A stretch of 64,000 bases of DNA from Pseudomonas crudilactis (GCF_013433315.1 NZ_WXVV01000008.1:1-64000), one strand, 5' to 3'; shown: positions 1 to 8,385, counted from the stretch's first letter. The notes: a model not told the origin generated them from the sequence alone. Program-made: numbers and translations.

Positions 1-243
1 AAAACCGGTGTGTACACCAGTCTTCAGGTTCAGGGTAACTGCAACGCTGTTGGGCACATCCTCATAGCTGGCGATATCGAAGCCGGCACCACCAATCAGT
101 TGGTCGGCGCCATCGCCGCCGATCAATAGATCATTACCGTCCCCGCCATTCAAGACATCATTGCCAGCCAAACCGCTTATCTGATCATCGCCCGCAGTGC
201 CGAGCAGATTATCTGCACCAGTGGTCCCGTTAATTATCGCCAT
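1..243 (-). CDS. RTX/hemolysin-type calcium-binding repeat protein, N-terminal part
   Basis: The window edge cuts this gene after 81 codons. The visible part begins [20 protein letters not shown] and continues with glycine/aspartate-rich nonapeptides ([19 protein letters not shown], then [10 protein letters not shown]). These are the parallel beta-roll repeats that bind calcium in type I-secreted RTX proteins. After the repeats comes a stretch ending [16 protein letters not shown], a common continuation in these proteins. The start is the ATG at 243-241, with AAGGA about 6 nt upstream. There is no signal peptide, as expected for a C-terminally targeted type I substrate. Its enzymatic or adhesive function lies beyond the window. 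Having the repeats at the extreme N-terminus is unusual for a protease or lipase, so it may be a small RTX-only protein or a repeated cell-surface protein. Confidence 0.75.
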   Translation of the reverse strand, partial: MAIINGTTGADNLLGTAGDDQISGLAGNDVLNGGDGNDLLIGGDGADQLIGGAGFDIASYEDVPNSVAVTLNLKTGVHTGF

Positions 244-452
244 TACATCATCCTTGTGTTTTTGTGTTGGAAACTACGTTGAAACTAGGTAGAAGCTTCC
301 TGATTTCCATATGGCCATACAGTGTCCTGGCTCAATGAAGCAGGTTGTGCAAAGTTTTGACGCGAAGGTCCTCTACTGGACGGGGTTGCAACTTCCGAAC
401 CATAAATTCCGACAAACGGTTCAATGGTGAATGTAAATTTAGCAACGCGCAT

Positions 453-482
453 AAAAAAACCGACGCTCTGGCGTCGGTTTTC
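453..482 (-). terminator. Rho-independent terminator after flgE
   Basis: An inverted repeat (ACCGACGC / GCGTCGGT) is followed on the minus strand by a U-run. It lies 20-50 bp beyond the flgE stop and marks the end of the flgBCDE transcript. Confidence 0.8.
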
Positions 483-502
483 AGTGCAGCTCTCAGATCA
501 CA

Positions 503-1837
503 TCAAGTCATCTGAATGATGGTCTGCATGATGGTGCTCTGAGTGGAGATGGTCTTGGCGTTCGCCTGATAGTTGCTCTGGCCTTTGATCAGGTCCACCA
601 GCTCGTTGGTCAGGTTGACGTTCGACTCTTCCAGCGAGTTGGAAGCAATCGAACCCAAAGTACCGGTTTCCGGAGCGTCGTAGCCCGGGATACCCGAAGC
701 GAACGTCTCTTTCCAGCTGGTGCCACCGATAGCCTGCAGGCCTTGTTCGTTGGTGAAGCTGGCCAGCGCAACCTGGCCGATGGCCTTGCTCTGGTTGTTG
801 CTGAAGTTGGCGAACAACGTACCGGTGCCGTCGATGGTCAGGTTGGTGATCTGGCCAGTGGCGTAACCGTCCTGAGTCGGGATCGAACGCGCGGTGTCAG
901 CGTTGTACTGAGTGGTCTTGGACATGGAGATGGTCACGCCAGCCGTGTTGGCTGCTGCGCCGTTAGGTACAAAGTTACCGTTGACCACGTTGCCCGGCTT
1001 CCAATTGGCCAGCTTCAAGTCGCTGCTGATGATCGGATTGGCCGGATCCGCCGGGTTAGGTGTGCTGACCTGAGTCAGATTGCCCGAACTGTCAAACGTC
1101 AGTGTCGAAGCAGTTGGAGGCGTCGTGAGTGGATTGCTACCGGTTGCATCCGGATTACGCCCGTCCACCAGGGTGTAAACCTTCCAAGTGTTTTGGCCGG
1201 TTTTCACCATGTACTGATCCATGACGTGCGAGTTGCCCTGCGAGTCGTATATCGGAGTGCTGAAGCTCTTCGTGTACGTCTCAAGCTTGCTTGGGTCGAA
1301 CTTGACGGCGTTGGTGCCGGTATCAACGATCACCGGCGCAGTCGAGTTCAAGTTGATGCTCGACGTCACCAGGGAAGTCGATTTCGGCGCCAGGTTCGAG
1401 GTATCAATCTTCAGGTCGGTCAACACGCCGTTGATGATCTTGCCATTGGCGTCAACACCGTAACCCTGCAGGCGCGAGGTGTAGTCGGTGTTGGTGATGT
1501 AACCGGCGTTGTCGACCTTGAACGTACCGGCACGGGTGTAGGACACCGAGCCATTGTTGCTCATGGTGAAGAAGCCCGAACCGTTGATGCCCATGTCCAA
1601 CACGTTACCGGTGTTGTTGATGTCACCCTGGGTGAACTGCTGGGACACGTTGGCCAGGCGCACGCCGTTGCCGATCACTTTGCTGCCGCTACCCAGGCGA
1701 GTGGCCGAGTAGACGTCTTCGAATTCTGCACGGGACGATTTGAAACCGGCGGTTGCAACGTTGGCGATGTTGTTGCCGGTCACGTCCAGTTGTTTGTTGG
1801 CTGCATAGAGACCGCTAAGGCCGATATTGAAAGACAT
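503..1837 (-). CDS. flgE: Flagellar hook protein FlgE
   Basis: FlgE is the subunit of the flagellar hook, the flexible joint between rod and filament. It is exported by the flagellar type III apparatus. The 444-residue product starts MSFNIGLSGLYAANKQLDVT and carries the N-terminal rod/hook motif (GNNIANVATAGFKSSRAEF, about residues 21-39). The C-terminal helix ends in the matching heptad region (LVDLIKGQSNYQANAKTIST). The surface-exposed middle is Thr/Ser/Asn-rich, as usual for hook proteins. The start has a good Shine-Dalgarno (GGAGTG). It is the last gene of flgBCDE and is followed by a terminator. The hook-length and cap genes are outside the window. Confidence 0.97.
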   Translation of the reverse strand: MSFNIGLSGLYAANKQLDVTGNNIANVATAGFKSSRAEFEDVYSATRLGSGSKVIGNGVRLANVSQQFTQGDINNTGNVLDMGINGSGFFTMSNNGSVSYTRAGTFKVDNAGYITNTDYTSRLQGYGVDANGKIINGVLTDLKIDTSNLAPKSTSLVTSSINLNSTAPVIVDTGTNAVKFDPSKLETYTKSFSTPIYDSQGNSHVMDQYMVKTGQNTWKVYTLVDGRNPDATGSNPLTTPPTASTLTFDSSGNLTQVSTPNPADPANPIISSDLKLANWKPGNVVNGNFVPNGAAANTAGVTISMSKTTQYNADTARSIPTQDGYATGQITNLTIDGTGTLFANFSNNQSKAIGQVALASFTNEQGLQAIGGTSWKETFASGIPGYDAPETGTLGSIASNSLEESNVNLTNELVDLIKGQSNYQANAKTISTQSTIMQTIIQMT

Positions 1838-1867
1838 ATTCCACTCCTTTGTGCCGGTTAGTCGGCT

Positions 1868-2596
1868 CTATATACCAATGGTTTGTACTTTGGACAGGGC
1901 AACGGTGCCCTTGCCGGACAGGTTGAGCATCAGTTCGCCGCCGGTCTGGCTGATCGTCACGCTGGTGACCGTGGCCGGCAGGTAGGTCGCCATATCGGTC
2001 GAGGTACCATTGATCGATGCGTTGGCCTTGACGGTATAGGTACCGGTCTTGACCACATTGCCGTCCTTGTCCTTGCCGTCCCAGGTGAAGCTCGCGGCGC
2101 CTGCGGCACGACTGCCCAGATCGATGGTGCGAACCACCGTGCCGCTGCTGTCGGTAATGCTCACGGTGCCGCCGGCGATCGACGACGGCACGGTGACCGA
2201 ACCGGTCATGCCTTTGCTCGGATCGTCGAGCTGAACCGAGTTGGTCTGCACGATGACGTTGCGGCCCACCAGCGACGATGCCTGCAAGGCTTGCGACGAG
2301 TTGTAGTTGCCAGCAAGGCCACTCACGGTGGAGTTCAGCGTAGTGATGCCTTCCAGGCTACTGAACTGCGCCAACTGGGCAACGAATGCGCTGTTGTCCT
2401 GCGGATCGAGCGGGTTCTGGTTTTTCAGCTGGGTGACCAGCAATTGCAGGAACGCGTCCTTGCCCAGGGCCTGGCCGCCGGTGGCGCTGTTGGTCGCCGA
2501 GGCGATGCCGCCGGTCGTCGAACTGCTGGCCTTCTTCGACGAGTTGGCCAGGATGTCGTTCATGCTCAAGCTGCTGGTGGTATCGGAAACACTCAT
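1868..2596 (-). CDS. flgD: Flagellar hook-capping / basal-body rod modification protein FlgD
   Basis: FlgD caps the growing hook and is needed for FlgE polymerisation. The 242-residue product has the FlgD N-terminal signature (LGKDAFLQLLVTQLKNQNPL and DNSAFVAQLAQFSSLEGI, about residues 44-81). A C-terminal beta-rich half follows with an FlgD Ig/Tudor-like segment (FTWDGKDKDGNVVKTGTYTV). It lies 15 bp downstream of flgC and 30 bp upstream of flgE on the same strand, so it is co-transcribed with them. Confidence 0.96.
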   Translation of the reverse strand: MSVSDTTSSLSMNDILANSSKKASSSTTGGIASATNSATGGQALGKDAFLQLLVTQLKNQNPLDPQDNSAFVAQLAQFSSLEGITTLNSTVSGLAGNYNSSQALQASSLVGRNVIVQTNSVQLDDPSKGMTGSVTVPSSIAGGTVSITDSSGTVVRTIDLGSRAAGAASFTWDGKDKDGNVVKTGTYTVKANASINGTSTDMATYLPATVTSVTISQTGGELMLNLSGKGTVALSKVQTIGI

Positions 2597-2611
2597 GGCA
2601 GTCGCCCCTTA

Positions 2612-3055
2612 TTACTGACCGAGGGTCAGTACCTTCTGCATCATGGTTTTGGCGGTGTTCATCATTTCGGCGTTGGTCTGGAACGAACGGCTCGCGGAAA
2701 TCATGTCAGCCATTTCTTCCACCACGTTGACGTTCGGGTAGTAGACATAGCCTTTGGCGTCAGCCGCCGGATGATTCGGCTCGTAGCGCGCTTCGAGGTT
2801 GCTTTGATCTTCGACCACACCGAGCACTTGTACGCCTTGACCCGCCGCGTCCTGGCTCTGGAACAGCGAGTTGCTGCCGCTGTTCTGGCCGCCCTGGAAC
2901 ATGGTGGCGAATACCGGGTGACGGGCGCGGTAGGTCTGGTCGATGCTCGACGAGACGGTTTCGGCGTTGGCGATGTTCGACGCAACGGTGTTCAGACGCG
3001 TGGTCTGTGCGCTCATGCCGCTGCCGGCAATGTTGAAAACGCTGGACAGGGACAT
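2612..3055 (-). CDS. flgC: Flagellar basal-body rod protein FlgC
   Basis: FlgC is a proximal rod subunit of the flagellar basal body. The 147-residue product begins MSLSSVFNIAGSGMSAQTTR and carries the rod-protein motif LNTVASNIANAETV near residue 21. The C-terminal half carries the conserved YPNVNVVEEMADMISASRSF segment. It starts 3 bp after the flgB stop, indicating translational coupling. Confidence 0.96.
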   Translation of the reverse strand: MSLSSVFNIAGSGMSAQTTRLNTVASNIANAETVSSSIDQTYRARHPVFATMFQGGQNSGSNSLFQSQDAAGQGVQVLGVVEDQSNLEARYEPNHPAADAKGYVYYPNVNVVEEMADMISASRSFQTNAEMMNTAKTMMQKVLTLGQ

Positions 3056-3058
3056 GGA

Positions 3059-3466
3059 TTACTCTCCGCGCAGGGCTGACACCAGCCCTTTGAATTTGCT
3101 GTTGAGCAGGGTGAAGCTGGCCTGGAAGCCGACGGCGTTTTCCGCGTAGTTCGACTGTTCCAGTTGGGCGTCCACGGTGTTCTGGTCGATCGAAGGTTGC
3201 ATCGGCGTGCGATACATCAGCGATTCGTCGCCGTTGCCCAGGCCTTCAGCTTCGATGTGACGGCTGTTGGTCATGTTCAGGGCGATGGTGCCGTTGGCGT
3301 TTTTCTGGGTCTGTGCTTCAAGCACTTTGGAGAAGTCCAGATCCCGCGCCTTGTAGTTCGGGGTATCGGCGTTGGCGATGTTGTTGGCCAGCACTTCGGC
3401 ACGCTGGGCGCGGAAGCCCAATGCCTTTTCGTGAATGCCGAGCGCTTTATCGAAGCTGATGCTCAT
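3059..3466 (-). CDS. flgB: Flagellar basal-body rod protein FlgB
   Basis: FlgB is the first proximal rod protein and the promoter-proximal gene of flgBCDE. The open frame extends upstream, but the family begins MSISFDKALGIHEKALGFRA. I therefore place the start at the ATG 3466-3464 (135 residues), preceded by GAAGGTT. The rod signature RAEVLANNIANADTPNYKAR is at about residues 22-41. A sigma-54 promoter lies about 43 bp upstream of this start, which supports it over the longer frame. Confidence 0.96.
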   Translation of the reverse strand: MSISFDKALGIHEKALGFRAQRAEVLANNIANADTPNYKARDLDFSKVLEAQTQKNANGTIALNMTNSRHIEAEGLGNGDESLMYRTPMQPSIDQNTVDAQLEQSNYAENAVGFQASFTLLNSKFKGLVSALRGE

Positions 3467-3508
3467 GTCGGGAACCTTCAGGTGACCGGTTTTTCGTAAC
3501 TGAGCTTT

Positions 3509-3525
3509 AGCAAGCGCCGTGCCAA
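3509..3525 (-). promoter_or_regulatory. Sigma-54 (RpoN) promoter of flgBCDE
   Basis: The minus strand reads TTGGCACGGCGCTTGCT, an exact match to the -24/-12 consensus TGGCACG-N4-TTGC. The predicted start of transcription is near 3498, about 30 nt before the flgB ATG. Hook-basal-body operons in Pseudomonas are known to be RpoN/FleR-dependent. Confidence 0.85.
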
Positions 3526-3580
3526 GCCACAAAACCCCCATAAACCGGGGCTTTGCCGGAAGTCGGCAAAGCGGCAATGC

Positions 3581-3622
3581 CAGAAAAGCGGCAACCGGTT
3601 TCCGCCGGATGCCGCTTTTCTG
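3581..3622 (-). promoter_or_regulatory. Perfect 13-bp inverted repeat upstream of flgB, candidate enhancer
   Basis: The arms CAGAAAAGCGGCA (3581-3593) and TGCCGCTTTTCTG (3610-3622) are perfect inverted copies around a 16-bp spacer. Their centre is about 104 bp upstream of the predicted sigma-54 start site, a typical enhancer distance. Further CGGCAA-type half-elements flank it at 3563-3580 and 3623-3632. Binding by the flagellar activator FleR or FleQ is inferred from position only. Confidence 0.45.
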
Positions 3623-3656
3623 CCGCTTGCCGTCCCATCACTATCACCGCCGGACA

Positions 3657-3750
3657 ACTGTGGGAGCGAGCTTGCTCGCGAAGGCGGTGTGTCAGCCGAT
3701 GCAAATGCAGAATGTGACGGCCTCTTCGCGAGCAAGCTCGCTCCCACAGG
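3657..3750. repeat. REPIN (inverted REP pair)
   Basis: Two REP palindromes (GTGGGAGCGAGCTTGCTCGCGA and its inverse) enclose about 50 bp of unrelated sequence. This is the usual head-to-head REPIN arrangement of fluorescent pseudomonads, lying between cheR and flgB. Confidence 0.9.
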
Positions 3751-3784
3751 GATTTTTGGTGTTAAGGAGAATTTCTTCGGGCAT

Positions 3785-3822
3785 AAAAAAACGGCAGGCC
3801 TTTGCGGGCCTGCCGTTTTTTA
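3785..3822 (-). terminator. Rho-independent terminator after cheR
   Basis: A strong GC-rich hairpin (ACGGCAGGCC / GGCCTGCCGT) has A/T runs on both sides. It ends the cheV-cheR transcript just past the cheR stop. Confidence 0.9.
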
Positions 3823-3836
3823 TGTTGCCGATGCAA

Positions 3837-4664
3837 TCACTTCGCCTGGTAAATGATCCCCGGGCTGCACTGCACCATCTGGTAATGGTCCGGCAACCCG
3901 TTCAGCGCTTCGGAAGCGCCAAGGAACAGATAACCGCCCGGCTTCAACGTGCTGTGAATGCGCAACAGGATGTCTTTCTTCACTTCGGCAGAGAAGTAGA
4001 TCAACACGTTGCGGCAGAACACGATGTCAAACTTGCCCAGCGCGGCATAGCTGTCGAGCAGGTTGAACGAGCGGAACTCCACGCGATTCTTGATCGGCGC
4101 CTTGATCACCCAGCGCCCCGGCCCTTTCGGGTCGAAGTAACGCTGCAAACGTTCCGGCGACAAACCACGACCGATCGCCAGGCTGTCGTACTCGCCGGTC
4201 TTGCAGTTGGTCAGCATCAGGCCAGACAGATCAGTGGCAACGATCTGCACGCCCATCTTCAACTGACCGAGGTTGGTGCGCTCGAACTCGTCGATCGACA
4301 TCGACAGCGAGTACGGTTCCTGGCCCGACGAGCACGCCGCCGACCAGATCCGCAGACGCTGGTTGGGGCTGGCCTTGATCGCTTCAGGCAGCACCTTGTT
4401 CTTCAAGACTTCAAACGGATAGGTATCACGAAACCACAAGGTTTCGTTGGTCGTCATGGCATCGACCACCTGCTCGCGCAAACCGCTGCGCGGCTGGGTC
4501 TGGATGCGCTGAACCAGCTCACCCAGGGATTTGATGCCTTGCTGCTCCATCAGTTTGTTGAGACGGCTCGAGACCAGGTACTGCTTGTTTTCACCGAGCA
4601 AAATGCCACAGGCTTTTTCCAGGAAGACCCGGAACTGTTCGAAATCCAAATTACCCGTAGACAA
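3837..4664 (-). CDS. cheR: Chemotaxis protein methyltransferase CheR
   Basis: CheR methylates glutamates of chemoreceptors using S-adenosylmethionine, which gives sensory adaptation. The 275-residue product has the CheR N-terminal all-alpha domain (about 1-75). The SAM-binding Rossmann domain carries IWSAACSSGQEPYSLSM (about 107-123), FDIVFCRNVLIYF and the C-terminal LKPGGYLFLGASEAL. Translation appears to start at TTG (4664-4662), preceded by AGAGG. The sequence from there matches the family N-terminus, and no ATG is better placed. It follows cheV by 46 bp. Confidence 0.95.
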   Translation of the reverse strand: MSTGNLDFEQFRVFLEKACGILLGENKQYLVSSRLNKLMEQQGIKSLGELVQRIQTQPRSGLREQVVDAMTTNETLWFRDTYPFEVLKNKVLPEAIKASPNQRLRIWSAACSSGQEPYSLSMSIDEFERTNLGQLKMGVQIVATDLSGLMLTNCKTGEYDSLAIGRGLSPERLQRYFDPKGPGRWVIKAPIKNRVEFRSFNLLDSYAALGKFDIVFCRNVLIYFSAEVKKDILLRIHSTLKPGGYLFLGASEALNGLPDHYQMVQCSPGIIYQAK

Positions 4665-4710
4665 TGATGCCGCCTCTTAAATCGTGTTGACTGCCAGGGA
4701 CAAAACGCCC

Positions 4711-5643
4711 CTAGCTGATATCTGCTGCTTTGATCCGGTCGACTACCCGGGATGCCAGGTCATCAGGGCGGAATTTGGCTAAAAAGTCATCGGCACCGAC
4801 TTTCTTGACCATCGCCTGATTGAATACCCCGGACAACGAAGTATGCAGGATGATGTGAAGCTTTTGCATGCGCGCGTCGCCGCGGATTTCCGCCGTCAGG
4901 GTGTACCCGTCCATCTCCGGCATCTCGATGTCGGAAATCATCATCAGGAACTCTTCTTCCGGCTTCTTGCCTTCATCGACCAGCTTGCGCAGGTAATCCA
5001 GCGCCTGCTTGCCGTCGTTCAGCGCCACCACTTCGACACCGATCGTCTGTAGACAACGCGTGACCTGCTTGCGCGCCACCGACGAGTCATCGACCGTCAA
5101 GACACGCAACGACAGTGCCTTGGTCTGGGTCTCGACATCGACCACGCCCACCGAAATCGCTTCCGGTGTCGGCGCAACTTCCGCCAGCACTTTCTCGACG
5201 TCGATGATTTCGACTAACTGATTGTCCACTCGAGTCACAGCGGTCAGGTAGTGATCGCGACCCGTGCCCTTGGGCGGTGGATGAATCTCTTCCCAGTTCA
5301 TGTTGACGATGCGCTCCACCGAGCGGACCAGGAAACCCTGGGTCTTGGTGTTGTACTCCGTGATGATCACGAACGGGTTGTTCTTGTCTTTCAACGCTCC
5401 GGAACCGGTGGCCATTGCCAGATCAAGGATCGGAATGGTTGCCCCCCGGATATTTGCCACCCCGCACACGACAGGACTGGACTTGGGCATCAACGTCAGC
5501 GACGGGCATTGCAACACTTCCCGTACCTTGAACACGTTGATTCCATAGAGCTGCTGACCGTCAAGACGGAACAACAACAGCTCCAGGCGATTCTGCCCTA
5601 CCAGTTGCGTGCGCTGGTTCACCGAATCCATTACACCAGCCAT
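4711..5643 (-). CDS. cheV: Chemotaxis coupling/response regulator protein CheV
   Basis: CheV is a CheW-like scaffold with a phosphorylatable receiver. It tunes coupling between chemoreceptors and CheA. The 310-residue form starts at ATG 5643 (MAGVMDSVNQRTQ), which matches the family start; the open frame continues 16 codons further. A CheW-like domain spans about residues 12-160. The receiver follows, with TVDDSS near residue 187 and MMISDIEMPEMDGYTL carrying the phospho-acceptor aspartate. It is divergent from flgA and upstream of cheR. Confidence 0.95.
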   Translation of the reverse strand: MAGVMDSVNQRTQLVGQNRLELLLFRLDGQQLYGINVFKVREVLQCPSLTLMPKSSPVVCGVANIRGATIPILDLAMATGSGALKDKNNPFVIITEYNTKTQGFLVRSVERIVNMNWEEIHPPPKGTGRDHYLTAVTRVDNQLVEIIDVEKVLAEVAPTPEAISVGVVDVETQTKALSLRVLTVDDSSVARKQVTRCLQTIGVEVVALNDGKQALDYLRKLVDEGKKPEEEFLMMISDIEMPEMDGYTLTAEIRGDARMQKLHIILHTSLSGVFNQAMVKKVGADDFLAKFRPDDLASRVVDRIKAADIS

Positions 5644-5698
5644 GCCCAGACTCCTACACCAACGCCAAGTGTTGTTGCGACGCACATTCATTGCTAAA

Positions 5699-5714
5699 CG
5701 GCACGGCGCTTGCT
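5699..5714 (+). promoter_or_regulatory. Sigma-54-type promoter immediately before flgA
   Basis: CGGCACGGCGCTTGCT matches the RpoN consensus with one mismatch. It shares the 15-bp core GGCACGGCGCTTGCT with the flgB promoter. Counting from the -12 GC, the start of transcription would fall at about 5725, one base before the flgA ATG. Confidence 0.65.
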
Positions 5715-5725
5715 TTTTAACTCGT

Positions 5726-6487
5726 ATGAACGCTCAAACGACATTTTTCCGACACCTGACCTCCCGCGCTCGCAAAAGCCTTTGCGCGATGTCAGCCGTC
5801 TGCTGCTTTTTCGCTGGCAGCCCTGCCATTGCTGATGCGGTTACCTTGCCTGACATGCTTATCGGCGTCACTCAGGGCTTTCTTGAGTTCACCGTAGAAG
5901 ACTATCTGGCTACCAGTCAAACGGAAGGCCGCTACGAAATCGAAGTAAACCAGCTCGACCCCCGTATGCGCATGCCTATGTGCGACAAGGAATTGACAGC
6001 CACGCTGGAGAGTCCGGCACGCCCGCTGGGCCGGGTTACCGTGAAGGTTCGCTGCGAAGGCGCCTCGCCATGGACCGTGTTCGTGCCCGCTCAAGTCCGC
6101 CTGTTTCGCGAGATTGTGACCACCACGCGACCGCTGAAACGCGCAGGGATTATCGAACCACAGGACGTGACCCTGCGTGAGCGCGACGTGAGCACGATCA
6201 ACCAAGGCTTTCTGACCTCGGTAGACGAAGCGATCGGGCAGAAATTGACCCGACCAACGGTAGCCGATCAGGTCATTACCCTGGTTCATCTGGAACAGGC
6301 GGAAGTCATTCGCAAAGGTGATCAAGTGGTCATCACCGCCCGCAGCGGCACGCTCGCCGTGCGCATGCCCGGTGAAGCGCTGGCCAATGGCGGTTTGAAA
6401 GAGCAGATCCGCGTGAAAAACCTCAACTCGCAACGGGTCATCAAGGCGCAAGTCACCGCGCCGGGCCAAGTGGAAGTGGCGATGTAG
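5726..6487 (+). CDS. flgA: Flagellar basal-body P-ring formation chaperone FlgA
   Basis: FlgA is a periplasmic chaperone needed to assemble the FlgI P ring around the rod. The 253-residue product has a hydrophobic signal region ending in PAIADA (about residue 37). The SAF domain follows (VFVPAQVRLFREIVTTTRPL; AGIIEPQDVTLRERDVS). The C-terminal half carries the ITLVHLEQAEVIRKGDQVVI and SGTLAVRMPGEALANG motifs. I chose ATG 5726 because homologues begin at the equivalent position and the frame upstream overlaps cheV and the promoter. It is divergent from cheV and followed by flgM. Confidence 0.94.
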   Translation: MNAQTTFFRHLTSRARKSLCAMSAVCCFFAGSPAIADAVTLPDMLIGVTQGFLEFTVEDYLATSQTEGRYEIEVNQLDPRMRMPMCDKELTATLESPARPLGRVTVKVRCEGASPWTVFVPAQVRLFREIVTTTRPLKRAGIIEPQDVTLRERDVSTINQGFLTSVDEAIGQKLTRPTVADQVITLVHLEQAEVIRKGDQVVITARSGTLAVRMPGEALANGGLKEQIRVKNLNSQRVIKAQVTAPGQVEVAM

Positions 6488-6573
6488 AAAACTGGCGCTG
6501 ACCTCGGCTGTTCCCTAAACTGTGCCGCAGCAGGACACGCGCCGGCGCATGCAAGGCTCATTGTAAATGTGCC

Positions 6574-6600
6574 TAAAGTTTTCCAGGGGATGGCCGAAAA
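6574..6600 (+). promoter_or_regulatory. Sigma-28 (FliA) promoter of flgM
   Basis: TAAAGTTT-N11-GCCGAAAA differs from the FliA consensus TAAAGTTT-N11-GCCGATAA at one base. It lies 35 bp before the flgM ATG. FliA-driven flgM expression closes the known feedback loop in which FlgM inhibits FliA. Confidence 0.85.
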
Positions 6601-6635
6601 CATGGCAAGCGTCCAAATTCCCAGAGGTTTTTATC

Positions 6636-6962
6636 ATGGTCATCGATTTCAGCCGTTTGAACAGCTCCTCGTCACTTACGGGCAGTACACGTACCAGCAA
6701 CGCCAAGGAAACCGCCGAAACCGGCACCTCCGCGCCGCTGAATACCCCGGCCGAACAGGCCAGTACCGCAAAAAGCGGGGAATCGGTACACCTCAGCAAT
6801 GAGGCTCAACAGTTGCAGAAGGTCACTGACAAGCTGCGCGATCAACCTGCTGTCGACAAAGCCCGTGTGGCCGAGTTGAAAGCCGCGATTGCCGATGGCA
6901 GCTATAAAGTCGACAGCAACCGTGTAGCCAGCAAACTGCTCAACTTCGAAGCCCAGCGCTAG
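6636..6962 (+). CDS. flgM: Anti-sigma-28 factor FlgM
   Basis: FlgM binds FliA and holds back late flagellar genes until it is exported through the finished hook-basal body. The 108-residue product begins [20 protein letters not shown]. It has the disordered Ser/Thr-rich N-terminus and the C-terminal sigma-binding region ([20 protein letters not shown], about residues 74-93). The ATG at 6636 is chosen over an upstream in-frame ATG, since the upstream codons run through the FliA promoter. Confidence 0.95.
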   Translation: MVIDFSRLNSSSSLTGSTRTSNAKETAETGTSAPLNTPAEQASTAKSGESVHLSNEAQQLQKVTDKLRDQPAVDKARVAELKAAIADGSYKVDSNRVASKLLNFEAQR

Positions 6963-7010
6963 GCCTTTGCCTGCGCCAGGCTTTTGGACGCTTAAAACCC
7001 AAGGCCAGCC

Positions 7011-7478
7011 ATGCACGACACTAATTTATTGCAATTGATCAACGACGACTTTGCTCCAGCTCAACAATTGCTGGAGTTGTTGCAAACCGAATCCCTCGCG
7101 TTGCACGGTCGCGACATGCCCCTGCTGGAAGAAATTCTGGCGCACAAACAGGCGTTGATCATTCTGCTTGAACAGCATGGCCGCAAGCGCAGTGAAATCC
7201 TCGCCAGCCTCAATCTGCCGACTGATCGTACAGGTCTTGAGCAATTGGCTGGCCAGTCGAGCATTGGCGAGCAGTTGTTGACGCAAGGCGACGCATTGAC
7301 CGATCTGATCGCTCAATGCCAGGCCGCCAACCTCAAGAATGGTCAGTCGATCCAGATCCAGCAGGCCGCCACGGCCAATCAGCTGAAGATCCTCACGGGT
7401 GGTGAAGCGCCGGCGCTGTATAACGCCAGCGGTACTTTTGCCAAACCCGCCACACCGCGTCCGCTCAGCCAGGCATGA
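7011..7478 (+). CDS. flgN: Flagellar export chaperone FlgN
   Basis: FlgN is the cytoplasmic chaperone for the hook-filament junction proteins FlgK and FlgL. The 155-residue, mostly alpha-helical product begins MHDTNLLQLINDDFAPAQQL and contains the FlgN-type heptad region (LLEEILAHKQALIILLEQHG). Its C-terminus is Gln/Ala-rich. It lies 48 bp after flgM and is probably co-transcribed with it. Confidence 0.93.
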   Translation: MHDTNLLQLINDDFAPAQQLLELLQTESLALHGRDMPLLEEILAHKQALIILLEQHGRKRSEILASLNLPTDRTGLEQLAGQSSIGEQLLTQGDALTDLIAQCQAANLKNGQSIQIQQAATANQLKILTGGEAPALYNASGTFAKPATPRPLSQA

Positions 7479-7566
7479 GCCGTTGATGCGCCAGCTCTAT
7501 CAACCCGCGGAACATGCTGGCAAAATGCTGGCTAGTCGTCATATTTTGTCTGGAGATTGATAAACC

Positions 7567-8313
7567 GTGTCCAACGCCCTCAGCGCGGATGATGCTCCGC
7601 AGCCCCCTAAGGTGCTTACCACGCCACTGGAAATCTCCAGCAACCTGCGCCAGCTGCAAGAAAGCCACGATCCGCTGATCATCACCTTTCATGAGCGCAG
7701 CCAGCGCTTCCAGAGCTACCTGATCAAAGTTGACCGCGACAGCGCTTCGATCGCACTGGACGAGATGATCCCGCGTGATGGCGAACGCTTTCTGCTGGCC
7801 GGCGAGCCGTTCAAGGTCGAAGGTTTTCATGACGGTGTGCGCATTGCCTGGGAATGCACCGGCACACTGAACATCGAAGAGTCCGAAGGTGATCGTTTCT
7901 ACACCGGCGAACTGCCGACCGAAGTGGTTTACCACCAGCGCCGCAATGCTTTCCGCGCCGCGCTGAAACTGACTGATCTGGTCAGCGTTGAACTGGGCGG
8001 CGAAAAGCTCAAGGCGCCGATCAACGGCAAACTGCTGGATATCTCCGCGACCGGCTGCAAGCTGCGCTTCGAAGGCGATATCACTGATCGTCTGCAATTG
8101 GGTCAGGTCTATGACCGTCTGATCGCCCCGCCGCTGTTCGGCAACCAGCCGACCTCCGTCGAACTGCGCTATCTGCACTTCGAAGAAAAACTCAACATCA
8201 CCTTTGCCGGCCTGCGCTTCCACAACATCAGTGGTCAGGCCGCGCGCAACGTTGAGCGTTTCGTTTATCAGTTGCAACGTGAAGCACGCCGTTTCGATAA
8301 AGACGATATGTGA
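7567..8313 (+). CDS. ycgR: Flagellar brake protein YcgR (PilZ, cyclic-di-GMP receptor)
   Basis: YcgR binds cyclic di-GMP and acts on the flagellar motor to slow or bias it. The 248-residue product has the YcgR N-terminal beta domain (about 20-118). The C-terminal PilZ domain (about 120-245) shows both c-di-GMP-binding motifs, RRNAFR and DISATG. The start is GTG at 7567, with GGAG about 11 nt upstream. It follows flgN by 88 bp on the same strand, the usual Pseudomonas order, and a terminator follows it. Confidence 0.93.
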   Translation: MSNALSADDAPQPPKVLTTPLEISSNLRQLQESHDPLIITFHERSQRFQSYLIKVDRDSASIALDEMIPRDGERFLLAGEPFKVEGFHDGVRIAWECTGTLNIEESEGDRFYTGELPTEVVYHQRRNAFRAALKLTDLVSVELGGEKLKAPINGKLLDISATGCKLRFEGDITDRLQLGQVYDRLIAPPLFGNQPTSVELRYLHFEEKLNITFAGLRFHNISGQAARNVERFVYQLQREARRFDKDDM

Positions 8314-8328
8314 TTCTTAGCGACAATA

Positions 8329-8362
8329 AAAAGGGCAGTCCCTAGCGGGGCTGCCCTTTTTT
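8329..8362 (+). terminator. Rho-independent terminator after ycgR
   Basis: The hairpin AAGGGCAG / CTGCCCTT ends in a T-run. A-runs on the other side mean it could also serve the converging MFS gene. Confidence 0.85.
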
Positions 8363-8385
8363 ACGCGCGCTGTGTTTTGTTCAGT

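Noticed and set aside
743..1861. Long open frame on the plus strand, antisense to flgE (372 codons)
   Set aside because: It is a by-product of high-GC codon bias in flgE; it has no family features and no start signal.
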